From NCBI GenBank assembly GCA_037043455.1, contig JAWPHD010008228.1, positions 53,768 through 117,767 on the forward strand: a DNA stretch of 64,000 bases, read 5' to 3'. Both the position numbers and the translations under genes were made by a program. Below are positions 55,395-64,000 of the stretch, in pieces. Under the pieces are notes generated by a model, which was not told the DNA's origin, searched no databases, and worked only from the letters and a program-made list of their open reading frames with translations. The stretch comes from Cyrtodaria siliqua (Eukaryota > Mollusca > Bivalvia > Adapedonta > Hiatellidae). Each line of letters begins with the position of its first letter. The first letter of the stretch is position 1.

Positions 55395-56440
55395 CTTACT
55401 TTGTGTTTTACTTATATTGCCTATTGATGCTGCCTTGTTGGTTTAAGAAATAATAAATATGTGCCTGCGTTTTATCGGTGAATAAAATACAGTTAGGAGT
55501 TCGGATGCGTAGTAATTAAATCACAAGTGCGTTAGAACGAGTGATTAAATTACCCGCACCCGAACGACTAACTGTATTTTATTCACCGATAAAATACAGT
55601 ACGTATTTATTATTTCGATTCTAACACAACAATAACCCCATGGTTAACGCTATTGTTGGGGCACTATATATTATCTCGGAGATCAAAGTAATCAGGCTGC
55701 TATGTTTACAGGCTGTTCCATTGGGCACCCCCTATGCAATGTTCTGCGTTTCAATACACTAGTAGTCACGTGACAAACAATTAAGTCATTGCTTACGTCA
55801 TATAGCTTGCGCTGTATGACGTCAAACGTTCTCAGCTTGTTCAAGATGCTTATTAATGTTATATGTACTGATGAATATTATGGGTTTATATCGGGGGTGT
55901 GCATCGTATTGGGAGCATGGCAAATTTGTTGTAATTAACATTTCATTAAAATTACTGTTGAGTTTGTCTTCGTGACGTATATTTACCAAGTGACATCATG
56001 TAACGTGGCGCTTCCAACGGATGCAATATACGCGGGAAATAATGGAACAGCTGTGTTTTATCGTAAAATAGCATACAGCTGTCTCTCTTCTTTGTCTATA
56101 TGAAAGACTGCGGAAGTCGTGTTAGAATAGAGATTAGATCATGGCGGGGATTTCTTTAATTACACTGTCCTGTTTTAATGGGATGACAGTAGGGTAAGTG
56201 TGAGGTTTGGTGCACCCTAGAACCGGTTTAAACCCCCAGTGGCCTACTTTGCCACTGACCGTTCCAAGGCGGTAGCCCTATTGTCAACCCTTTTTTTGTT
56301 TGTGATGTCGTTTGCATTTATTATTGCTTTTGCCTTCTTGTTTGTCTGTTTGCGTGTCTGTTTCTGTGTTTTGTGGTTTACTGTCCTCCTTGAATGCTAC
56401 TTTCCCTGTCCGATCTTTTTATATTTCTTTTTTTTAGTTC
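55395..56440 (+). mobile_element. PLE 3'-UTR fragment split by another element
   Basis: 55400-55441 (TTGCCTATTGATGCTGCCTTG-like) and 56130-56430 (TTAGATCATGGCGGGGATTT to the TTGACTGT-type end) are adjoining pieces of the PLE 3' UTR as seen at 52.74-53.05 kb. About 690 bp is inserted between them, at GTTGGTT|AGAGATTAG. Confidence 0.75.
55442..56130. mobile_element. Element with a long terminal hairpin inserted in the PLE fragment
   Basis: Its left part is a near-perfect hairpin (arms about 75 bp, 55448-55612: TTTTATCGGTGAATAAAATA against TATTTTATTCACCGATAAAA). Just after it GATTCTAACACAAC appears, and the right end has GTCGTGTTAGAAT, its inverse. No coding capacity. A non-autonomous DNA element is likely. 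Confidence 0.65.
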
Positions 56441-56640
56441 CTTTGGGATCATCAAGCCCATTAGGTGTTGCTTTAAAGTATAGTATCACAAGCCGGTGCG
56501 AGGAGGCATGGGGTTTGTTTCATCTTATAATTACCTCTCTTGAATAGACTCAATAAAACCGAATCTGCTACTTTTCTCTTTTCTTTGTTTGTTGCTTCCA
56601 ATGGATAACCTTTTCAGTATTTATTGTTGTGTTTTAGAGT
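56440..56640 (-). repeat. Hairpin repeat element copy (minus)
   Basis: Reverse complement of the family: CCTTTGGGATCATCAAGCCC, AGACTCAATAAAACCGAATC, TTTGTTTGTTGCTTCC. The order is the same as 8930-9120 read backwards. Confidence 0.7.
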
Positions 56641-56689
56641 TTGAGGTAGAGGGATTGGTATCACATTGTGGGTAGAGTTTTGTTTTAGA

Positions 56690-59340
56690 AGGTGACAATG
56701 GGACTGAAAGGTTGTAGATAGTGTTGTGCTTTAAAGTGTGTGACAGTTGACATGGTACGTTGTTAGTAATGTTTGTTTTAATGTTTGCAACAATGGATCT
56801 GGTACGTTGTTAGTAGTGTTGTGTTTTAGAGTCTGTGACAGTGGATCTGGTACGTTGTTAGTAGTGTTTTTTTTTACAGTAGGTGACAATGGATCTGGTA
56901 CGTTGTTAGTAGTGTTGTGTTTTAGAGTCTGTGACAATGGATCTGGTACGTTGTTAGTAGTGTTGTGTTTTAGAGTCTGTGACAATGGATCTGGTACGTT
57001 GTTAGTACTGTTGTGTTTTAGAGTCGGTGACAACGGATCTGGTACGTTGTTAGTAGTGTTGTGTTTTAGAGTCTGTGACAATGGATCTGGTACATTTTTA
57101 GTAGTGTTGTTTTGTTAGAGTCTGTGACAATGGGACTTGTACTTTGTTGGTAGTGTTTTAGAGGCTGTGACAATGGATCTGGTAAGTTGTTAGTAGTGTT
57201 GTGATTTAGAGGCTGTGACAATGGATCTGGTAAGTTGTTAGTAGTGTTGTGTTTTATGTTTGCGACAATGGATCTGGTAACTTGTTGGTAGTGTTGTGTT
57301 TTAATGTTTTTGACAATGGATTTGGTAAGTTGTTTTTAGTGTTGTGTTTTAGAGTGTAACAATGCATCTGGTAGGTCGATAGTAGTGTTGTGTTTTAATG
57401 TTTGTGACAATGAATTTGGTAAGTTGTTAGGAGTGTTGTGTTTTGGAGTCTGTGACAATGGGACTGTTAAGTTGCTGGTAGTGTTGTGTTTTGGACTCTG
57501 TGACAATCGGAATAGTAATTTGGGGGAAGTGTTTGTGTTTTATAGTCTGCGATAATGGATCTGGTAAGTTGTTAGTAGTGTTGTGTTTTAGAGTCTGTGA
57601 CAATGGATCGGTTAAGTTGTTGTTAGTGTTGTTTTATATTGTGTGACAATGGATCTGGTAGGTTGTTAGTGTTGTGTTTTAGAGTCTGCGACAATAGATC
57701 TGGTAAGTTGTTGGTAATGTCGTGTTTCAGAGTCTGTGACAATCACAATAGTAGTTTGGGGAAGTGTGGTGTTTTAGAGTCTGTGACAATGGATCTGGTA
57801 AGTGATTGGTAGTGATATGTGTTAATGTTTGCGACGATGGATTTGGTAAGTTGTTTGTAGTGTTGTGTTTTAGAGTCTGCGACAATGGAACTGGTAAGTT
57901 GTTGGTAGTGTTGTGTTTTAATGTTTGCTACAATGTATCTGGAAAGTTGTTGGTAGTGTTGAGTGTTGAGTTTTAATGTTTTTGACAATGGATTCGGTCA
58001 GTTGTTTGTAGTTTTGTGTTTTAGAGTGTGACAATGGATCTGGTAAGTCGATAGTAGTGTTGTGTTTTAATGGTGTGGCAATGGATCTGGTAGTGTTGTA
58101 TTGTAATGTTTGCGACAATGGATCTGGTAAGTTGTTATAAGTGTTATGTTTTAATGTTTTTGACAATGAATTTGGTAAGTTGTTTGTATTGTTGTGTTTT
58201 AATGTTTTTTTACAACGAATTCGGTAAGTTGTTTGTAGGGTTGTGTTTTAGAGGCTGTGACAATGGTTATGGTAAGTTGTTTGTTGTGTGGTGTTTTAGA
58301 GGCTGTGACAATGGATCTGGTAATTTGTTAGTAGTGTTGTATTTCAATGTTTGCGACAATGGATGTGGTAGGGTTTTAGTAGTTTTGTGTTTTAATGTTG
58401 TGGCAATGAATCTGGTAAGTCGATAGTAGTGTTGTGTTTTAGTGTTTGTGACAATGGATCTGGTAAGTCGATAGTAGTGTTGTGTTTTAATGTTTGTGAG
58501 AATGGATCGGGTAAGTCGATAGTAATTTCATGTTTTAATGTTTGTGGCAATGGATCTGGTAAGTTGTTTGTAGTGTTGTGTTTTAATGTTTGCGACAATG
58601 GATCTGGAAAGTGTTTAGTAGTGTTGTGTTTTAGTTTTTACTATATAACTCTATGTAACCAAAGATGGCCACTGGCAGCCATGTTTAACGTCGAATCAAA
58701 AATAATGTCTGGTAAATTGTTAGCAGTGCTGTGTTTAAGAGTCGGTGATAGTGGGACTGGTACTTTAGTTGTGGGTAGAGTTTTGTTTCAATGTTGGAGG
58801 CTGTGGGTTTGATGAGTTCTGAGGTGGTGGAGTGTTTTGGCGTCTGTGGCAATGAAACTGGTGATTTATGTCTGGTGCTGTGTGTTAGAGTATGTGACAA
58901 TGCAACTGGTGTTTATGGCTGGTGCTGTACTGTGTTAGACTATGTGACAATGGGACTTGTAACTTATTGAATGTGTTGTGTTTTAGAATGAATCTGTGAC
59001 AATGTGACTGGTAAGTTGCAGATAATTTTTTGGTTTAAGGTTTGGGACAATGTGACTGGTACGTTGTTGGCAGTGTTTTATTTTAGCGTATGTGACAATG
59101 GCACTGGTAAGTTGTTGGTAGTGTGTTGTGTTTTAGAGTCTGTTACAATGGGACTTGTACGTTGTAGGTGGTGTTGTGTTTTAGAAAGTGACTATTGGAC
59201 TGGTAAGTTGTTGTGTTTAAGGGTAATTGACAATGGGACTTGGAACTTGTTGAATGTAGAGTCTTTGAGAATCTGTGACAATGAGACTGATAAGTTGTTA
59301 GAGGTGTTGTGTGTATTAGTATGTGGCAATGAGCTTGATG
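56690..59340. repeat. ~48-bp minisatellite, about 50-55 copies
   Basis: The unit is a variant of GTGACAATGGATCTGGTAAG, TTGTTAGTAGTGTTGTGTTT, TAGAGTCT. It starts ordered, becomes irregular from 58.6 kb and fills most of the intron between exon A (module 5) and exon BC. All cysteine-rich or Asn/Thr-rich frames on both strands are repeat shadows. The unit contains GGTAAG, a possible cryptic splice donor, many times over. Confidence 0.95.
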
Positions 59341-59534
59341 GGATTGTTGAGATCATGGCGACTATTGCGATTGTGTTAATACGTATTGCATTTGATGATT
59401 AGTAACACAGTTCTTTTATGTATTTACTAGTCGGTAGTTGAAATATAGTAGGGAGCAGTCTATAATTATTATGATACAACAGGGATCAGTTGTTAATTAA
59501 ACATTTTGTTTTTATTGCAGTTTAAATTATGGCG

Positions 59535-59975
59535 GAATAAAAGGAGAATTGAATTGAATTGAATTTTAAGGCGCACCAACACATGAAAGGTTTTATGGCG
59601 CCTAACAGGCATGAAAATGCCAGGCTCATCCTCCATTACGTCGAGATAAAATATGGAAAATGGGCCTAGAACCTTCTCACCCTGAACTGCAGAGTTGCTG
59701 CAAATTCTATCCTAGAAACTCCATTTACGCTGGAGCCACGTTTATTGTTTTTTTGCAACTGCTCTTTTGATGTGAGCGAGATGGCACCTGAAACAATGAA
59801 GGGGTCATGATGAAGACCTTTAATGAACATGAACAAAAAATGATAAAATGAAAATGAATTTGGGGGGATTCTACCCCTCTGCCTACCGCTCCAAAGGGAT
59901 CCGCAGTGGCCCTATTATTTGACCAAACGGGGCCCCCGGGAACCACACGGGGCGAAACAAAAATGCATTTGATCA
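59535..59975 (-). mobile_element. Retroelement end, inverse of 10.67-11.1 kb
   Basis: TTGAATTGAATTGAATTTTA, GGCGCACCAACACATGAAAG, CTGAACTGCAGAGTTGC, GGGGTCATGATGAAGACCTT, GGGGCCCCCGGGAACCACAC. Complementary to the copy near 10.8 kb. It ends about 35 bp before the next exon. Confidence 0.65.
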
Positions 59976-60008
59976 CAACAAATGGTACGTTTTTCTGTCT
60001 TTTTTCAG

Positions 60009-60236
60009 AACCTTCTAAGGATTATACACAAACCTGCATCAATTGTATTAACAAATGCGAGCCTATGTCTCAGCAAACTGGGGTGACTGTTTCCACACAA
60101 TGCAACACAACATGCGACAATTGCGATTCGGTATACTACGACTCGAGTCAGGATGTTTGTAAGCAGTCTCAGTGCGATATGCAATACCCTATAAATGGTT
60201 CCCTGTCAAAGGTGTTTCGGAAGACGCATAACCCAG
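60009..60236 (+). CDS. Gene 2 exon BC (module 5): fused domain lacking two cysteines
   Basis: Acceptor CTTTTTTCAG, phase-1 exon of 228 bp ending G|GTACAC. Reads EPSKDYTQTCINCINKCEPM, then TQCNTTCDNCDSVYYDSSQD and VCKQSQCDMQYP, ending FRKTHNPG. The usual first cysteine (E-C) is Pro and the usual last one (S-C-S) is His-Asn, so both ends of the domain lost cysteine together, while extra ones appear in the middle (NKC, TTC/DNC). The correlated loss suggests the first and last cysteines of this domain are normally bonded. Confidence 0.82.
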
Positions 60237-60399
60237 GTACACAATATTTCTATTTTGTCAACTAACTCTTAACCCGCTGCATATTTATAATGAACTATTT
60301 GTCTTTGAATTAAGACCATTCCAAATATTACATTGCTGGAAACCTTTACGTCATAAATGTGTCCAGACATCCTTATATAGCAGCATTCATGGACGATAT

Positions 60400-60590
60400 T
60401 CAACCACAAACACACACAGAAACAAAGAACAAAGAACATACTTAAAGATGAATAAAAGGCCAAATAAGACATCACAAACACAAAAGGGTTGACAATAGGA
60501 ACGCCTTGGAACGGTCAGTGGCACAAAATGCCCCTGGGGGCTTAAACCAGGTTCTAGGGTGCACCAACCCTCAATCTCTGAGAAGAAGTT
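60400..60590 (-). mobile_element. PLE 3'-UTR fragment (minus)
   Basis: Reverse complement of the PLE 3' UTR: CACAAAAGGGTTGACAATAG, GCCTTGGAACGGTCAGTGGC, TTAAACCAGGTTCTAGGGTG. Confidence 0.75.
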
Positions 60591-60889
60591 AAAAGTTCGA
60601 CATTCATGAGAATTCAAGAAAACTAACAATTAACAAATGACTTTTCCCAGGCGACTCTATTAAAAATATTCAACTAGTACATATATTTTGCAATTTTTGT
60701 TTTGCTATGTTTTTGACTTAAACGAATTCAAACTACATTAGTGAAGTACACGTCATGCAAAGGTATCATTACTTTATTAACGCACACATTGTGTGTATCT
60801 TAACACTTATTTTGCTAAATTTGTCATTACGACTTTATAAATATTACCAAAAGTAGATGTGCGCACGTTTTTTTTGACTTAGTATATAT

Positions 60890-61015
60890 ATATATATGGG
60901 AAAAGAACATTTATACAGTGCTACAGTTTATAAAACCCCAAGCGCTTTCGGCTTTACGCCTTCATCAGGGGTACACAAACACGAAAATAACAAATACGAA
61001 ACAGAAAAACACTAA
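60890..61015 (-). mobile_element. Repeat with a hammerhead-like motif
   Basis: On the minus strand: CTGATGA (60968-60962), a GGC-GTAAA-GCC stem, GAAA (60949-60946), palindromic GCGC, UU, then GGGG opposite CCC of the 5' side. This is the layout of a minimal type I hammerhead with a dimer-forming stem III, as reported in Penelope-like retroelements. There is one extra A after CTGATGA compared with the textbook core. Confidence 0.45.
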
Positions 61016-61019
61016 AATA

Positions 61020-61580
61020 CACGGCAGTTTAAATAAAACTCTTTAAAAAAAAATTATCGTTTGACAGTGTTATAGAAACTGGTTACTTTGAATAGACACT
61101 CTGGAGCCAAATGTGATACCAATAAAAGAACATATCTGGTTGGATGAGGGTAAAACTGTACCCTGAAATTAAGTTATTTTCTTACCCTTATATATATATG
61201 TATGCCGTGCAAATACTCAATGACATCTGGTTTTAGATGATATATGTATGTATTCCACTGGTGGTTTGCTGATTCACTGAGTCTAGGTTTTCATTAGAGT
61301 ATAATTGCATATTAAGTTACAAACAAGCAATTATCCCTGAAACTGGTGAGCTAATGAGTTATATTTGGAATATAGATGCATTTAGATGTCCCATAGGAAT
61401 ATATAGAAATATGTAGGTGATATGAAGACGACATGTTCTCTTAGAAAATCCATAGTGCATAGAAAGTATCATGCAAATTAAAACTTTTAGATTTTTCTAA
61501 AGAAAGTCTTGAACTCCTTTAAGCCCAACAGACGTTTTATTTACATGGAAAACTAGTTATTCTTATATAAAAACACTGTT
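61020..61580. other. Intronic stretch, nothing recognised
   Basis: AT-rich sequence without exon, repeat or element signature that I could identify. Confidence 0.4.
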
Positions 61581-61594
61581 TACTTATATATCAG

Positions 61595-61834
61595 ACTGCC
61601 TCAAGTACGAGTTTATAGTCAAGACAAACGTAGAGGCATCATGTGCAGTTGCTGGATATGATGAGGGCTTCAACGACGGTAATTACTGTACAATGCAATG
61701 CATGGACACCCCGGGATGCAGGGCGATTACGTATGACGAGAACAAGACTAATTGTACTTACCACAATTGCAGCGATAGTACAGATTCCGCTGCGGGGGAT
61801 ACCCAGTATTTCATTCAAAAGATATGTATTGAAG
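61595..61834 (+). CDS. Gene 2 exon A (module 6): PAN/apple-like domain
   Basis: Acceptor TATATATCAG, phase-1 exon reading DCLKYEFIVKTNVEASCAVA, NYCTMQCMDTPGCRAITYD, NCTYHNCSD and QYFIQKICIE before a consensus donor G|GTAAGT. Eight cysteines. NKT, NCT and NCS sequons. It is the most diverged A exon (TFD replaced by TYD). No BC exon follows before the window ends, so gene 2 continues to the right. Confidence 0.85.
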
Positions 61835-61854
61835 GTAAGTACATACATACTGAC

Positions 61855-62055
61855 ACGGGGATATCTTGGAAGCAACAAACACAAACAAGAGATAAAAGTA
61901 GCAGTTGAGTCTGTTCATGAGAGGTAATGTAGGTGCAACACCTCTGATGCCTCCTAGCACCGACTTAAGCGATGTTCTATTTCGAAGCCAAAAAGAGGGG
62001 GCCTGATGATCCCAATGACCAGTAAGTAATAATTCTACTGGATTGTAGTCGGGGC
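61855..62055 (+). repeat. Hairpin repeat element copy
   Basis: GGAAGCAACAAACACAAACA, a reduced arm TTGAGTCTGTTCATGAG, CACCTCTGATGCCTCC, CCTGATGATCCC and CCAGTAAGTAATAA. Begins only about 20 bp after the exon A donor. Confidence 0.7.
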
Positions 62056-62099
62056 GACATGTACATGTATTGCACCTCTCACAAAATCCTAGGAATTTC

Positions 62100-62560
62100 A
62101 TTGGATTAGAGCGGTCACAAGTTGACCCTCTATTATTCTATAGTGGGTCAGTAGATTTCATAGAGGGTCACTAAAACAATATGGACTACAATTCTGATTC
62201 AAAGTTTAAATCATTTGCAAATAGTTCTTTAAGGCGTTAGTAACAAACCTAATAAGTAAATTTAATAATGTTTTAAAACTACCGGTCGTGACGTCAACGT
62301 CATGACGTCAAATTGCGCGAACGTCTCAATGACGTTGACGCTCCATTAAAATGGGTTAAATATCGGCGTTTGCTTTAAAAACGGTGGTCGATGCAATAAA
62401 TCAGTTATTGGATTTGTTACTGACCCTCTACAGAAATATGTGGGGTCAGTCAGATGTATAGGGGGACTCGACTGTCGCCTCGCCCCCTATAAATCTTACT
62501 GACCCCACATATTTCTGTAGGGGGTCAGTAACAAACCCAATAACTAATAATGTGTGAAGT
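62100..62560. mobile_element. Palindromic element with 65-bp arms
   Basis: 62402-62467 and 62480-62543 are near-perfect inverted copies (TTGTTACTGACCCTCTACAG against TGTAGGGGGTCAGTAACAAA). GACCCTCTA-type ends occur again at 62122 and 62160. The centre of the left part has several TGACGTCA/GACGTC palindromes near 62.29-62.32 kb. Confidence 0.75.
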
Positions 62561-63050
62561 ACTATATTATAGCAACTGTACAAGCTACATGTACTTATAT
62601 AGAGGTAGGAGGGTTGATAAAGTCTACTCAAACTTTTCTTTGACCGGCATAGCTGTTTTAATCACTTTCCATACCGAGACATATTTGATATTGTATCATG
62701 TTTTGCTTTCATCCCACTATATGCTAATCTTGTATGGGTTTATTCTATCCAAGTGATTCTATATTGTGATGGGTGTCTTCACCCCAACTATGATCGAGTT
62801 TTATTTGTTGTTTCTTCATTAAATTGGTTGATAATGTTGAGTGAGTTTCTCCCACCTGTTTCTGTATTCGTGTTAATGTAGTCTTTTGACTGTTACTTGT
62901 GATATGCAGGCTTCATAACCGCTGCTCCAAACTAAATTCCATTATGGTTATTTCGCTCTTCGGGGCATTTGATTTTATTAGATACTGGGACCATACGCCG
63001 CACGACATGGGGAAGCAATAAACTCTCCATGTCCACCGCCATATGCATGC
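62560..63050. other. Intronic stretch, nothing recognised
   Basis: No exon or clear repeat. GGGTGTCTTCACCCCAAC near 62770 and GTGAGTTTCTCCCACC near 62845 look like relatives of the minisatellite at the right edge. Confidence 0.35.
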
Positions 63051-63061
63051 CATCTTCGGGA

Positions 63062-63249
63062 TGGTTAAAATTGTGTACTATTGATTTTATTAATATTGAG
63101 TTTTGCTCAACCCGGGGCTAGAGGGCGTGAGCGGTAGCTAGCATATTTCACTACCGCTCATGAACAGTCTCAATCAAACCGAGACTGCAATATTTCGTAT
63201 GTGTCGTTTTCGGCCGTTTCCAAAGGTCCATTATCGTACTCGTTTTCTA
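63062..63249 (-). repeat. Hairpin repeat element, inverse of 5838-6030
   Basis: CTCAACCCGGGGCTAGAGGG, CGGTAGCTAGC...CTACCGCTC and CAGTCTCAATCAAACCGAGA, the reverse complement of the copy near the left edge with about 90% or better agreement by eye. Confidence 0.8.
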
Positions 63250-63489
63250 TCCAACTTCATTTCAACATATATATAGAGTTATCCATGACCGTCCCTACGT
63301 CCGTGCGTCCGTGCGTGCGGCCGTGTCAATAATGTTGATCGGATTCTTACTTGAGTAATTGTTAAGCAATCTTCTCCAGTGAAAATGTATATGTGCGCAA
63401 TATTTCGGCCAGGTTTGATAATCAGCCCTATCGCCTTTGTTGTACTAGAGTTATGTCCCTTAGAATAGTAAAACATCCCGAAGTTAATG

Positions 63490-64000
63490 TTGTCTGGACA
63501 TTTTGATAGTGTAATGGGGTTCTTCCATCCAACTAATTAAAAGTGTTGTTTTGGTTGATCCCGTCTTTATCTAGTAACCTTTTATGTTGTAAAAGGTTTC
63601 TCCCATCTAACTTACTAGTTGTTAATATTGTATTTCTCCTAATTATATATTTGATAGTGTTGTATGTGTTACTCGTAACTTAGCTATTTGATAGTATTGT
63701 ATAAGTTTCTACCATCTAACTATTTGAGAGTGTTGCATGGGTTTCTTCCATCTAACTATTTGATAGTGTTGCATAGATGTCTACCATGTAAGTATATGAG
63801 AGTGTTGCATGGGTTTCTTCCATCTAACTATTTGATAGGTGTTGCATAGATGTCTACGATCTAACTATTTGAGAGTTCTGCATGGGTTTCTTCCATCTAA
63901 CTATTTGATAGTGTTGCAAAAATGTCTACCATCTAAGTATTTGAGAGTGTTACATGGGTTTCTTTCATCTAACTATTTGATAGTCTTGCATATATGTCTA
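63490..64000. repeat. ~36-bp minisatellite running off the window
   Basis: The unit contains CTAACTATTTGATAGTGTTG, then CATGGGTTTCTTCCAT or CATAGATGTCTACCAT, alternating to give a 72-bp higher-order repeat from about 63.7 kb. Confidence 0.9.

Larger units (their letters stand above)
26942..64000 (+). other. Gene 2: modular PAN-like/eight-Cys secreted protein gene, 3' incomplete
   Basis: The model joins 15 exons: signal (26942-27005), then A 27294, B 28699, C 30743, A 33269, B 33919, C 36385, A 36960, B 39061, C 41204, A 51804, BC 54022, A 55018, BC 60009 and A 61595, continuing beyond 64000. All internal boundaries are phase 1, so any A-B-C set can be duplicated or skipped without changing frame. 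This gives at least five complete two-domain modules plus one further A. The protein would be secreted and disulfide-rich, with several NxT/NxC sequons. No transmembrane segment is visible. No function can be assigned from sequence. Confidence 0.75.

Noticed and set aside
56747..58812. Cys-rich and Asn/Thr-rich frames on both strands
   Set aside because: Both strands are open only because the 48-bp minisatellite is a multiple of three and lacks stops. Irregular units break them.
61980..62030. A hammerhead ribozyme at CTGATGATCCC in the hairpin element
   Set aside because: No GAAA follows the possible stem II, and other copies have TTGATGA or CCGATGA, so the core is not kept.

Overview
The window is animal nuclear DNA, most likely from a mollusc and probably a bivalve. 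This is inferred from short phase-matched exons in long AT-rich introns, a permuted-domain Penelope-like element, I-like LINEs with terminal RNase H, tRNA-headed SINEs, many minisatellites and a eukaryotic tRNA-Glu array. There are no operons, CRISPR arrays or bacterial genes. Most long open frames are satellite translations or mobile-element debris.

The host genes form a modular secreted-protein family on the + strand, assembled from small symmetric (phase 1-1) exons. Exon type A encodes about 78 residues with eight cysteines and resembles a PAN/apple domain. Types B (five Cys) and C (three Cys) together make a second eight-Cys domain that I do not recognise. A degenerate C exon lies at 2053-2154. 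A single-module copy (gene 1) has a possible signal exon at 5684, A split into 6082-6238 and 9686-9768, B at 11879 and C at 23364. A larger gene (gene 2) starts with a signal-peptide exon at 26942-27005. It continues A-B-C (27294, 28699, 30743), A-B-C (33269, 33919, 36385), A-B-C (36960, 39061, 41204), A-BC (51804, 54022), A-BC (55018, 60009) and A (61595), and runs off the right edge. In the distal modules B and C are one exon. The predicted product is a secreted or extracellular string of disulfide-rich modules; its function is unknown.

The introns hold nearly everything else. From 12.7 to 19.4 kb a tandem array of roughly 0.85-1.24 kb units carries seven tRNA-Glu(TTC) genes on the - strand, each next to an (ACTC)n tract, and the whole array is bracketed by a 14-bp direct repeat. 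From 41.7 to 48.6 kb a Penelope-like retroelement with its GIY-YIG endonuclease before the reverse transcriptase is split by a LINE, which is itself split by a small element with TTAA ends. The element has an in-frame UGA at a position I recall as Cys in relatives, and a SECIS-like hairpin at its 3' end. This suggests a selenoprotein-coding retrotransposon. Other PLE, LINE, SINE and foldback copies and seven or more minisatellites fill the rest.

Coordinates of host exons rest on splice consensus, conserved phase and paralogue alignment by eye. No alignment, folding or database search was run.
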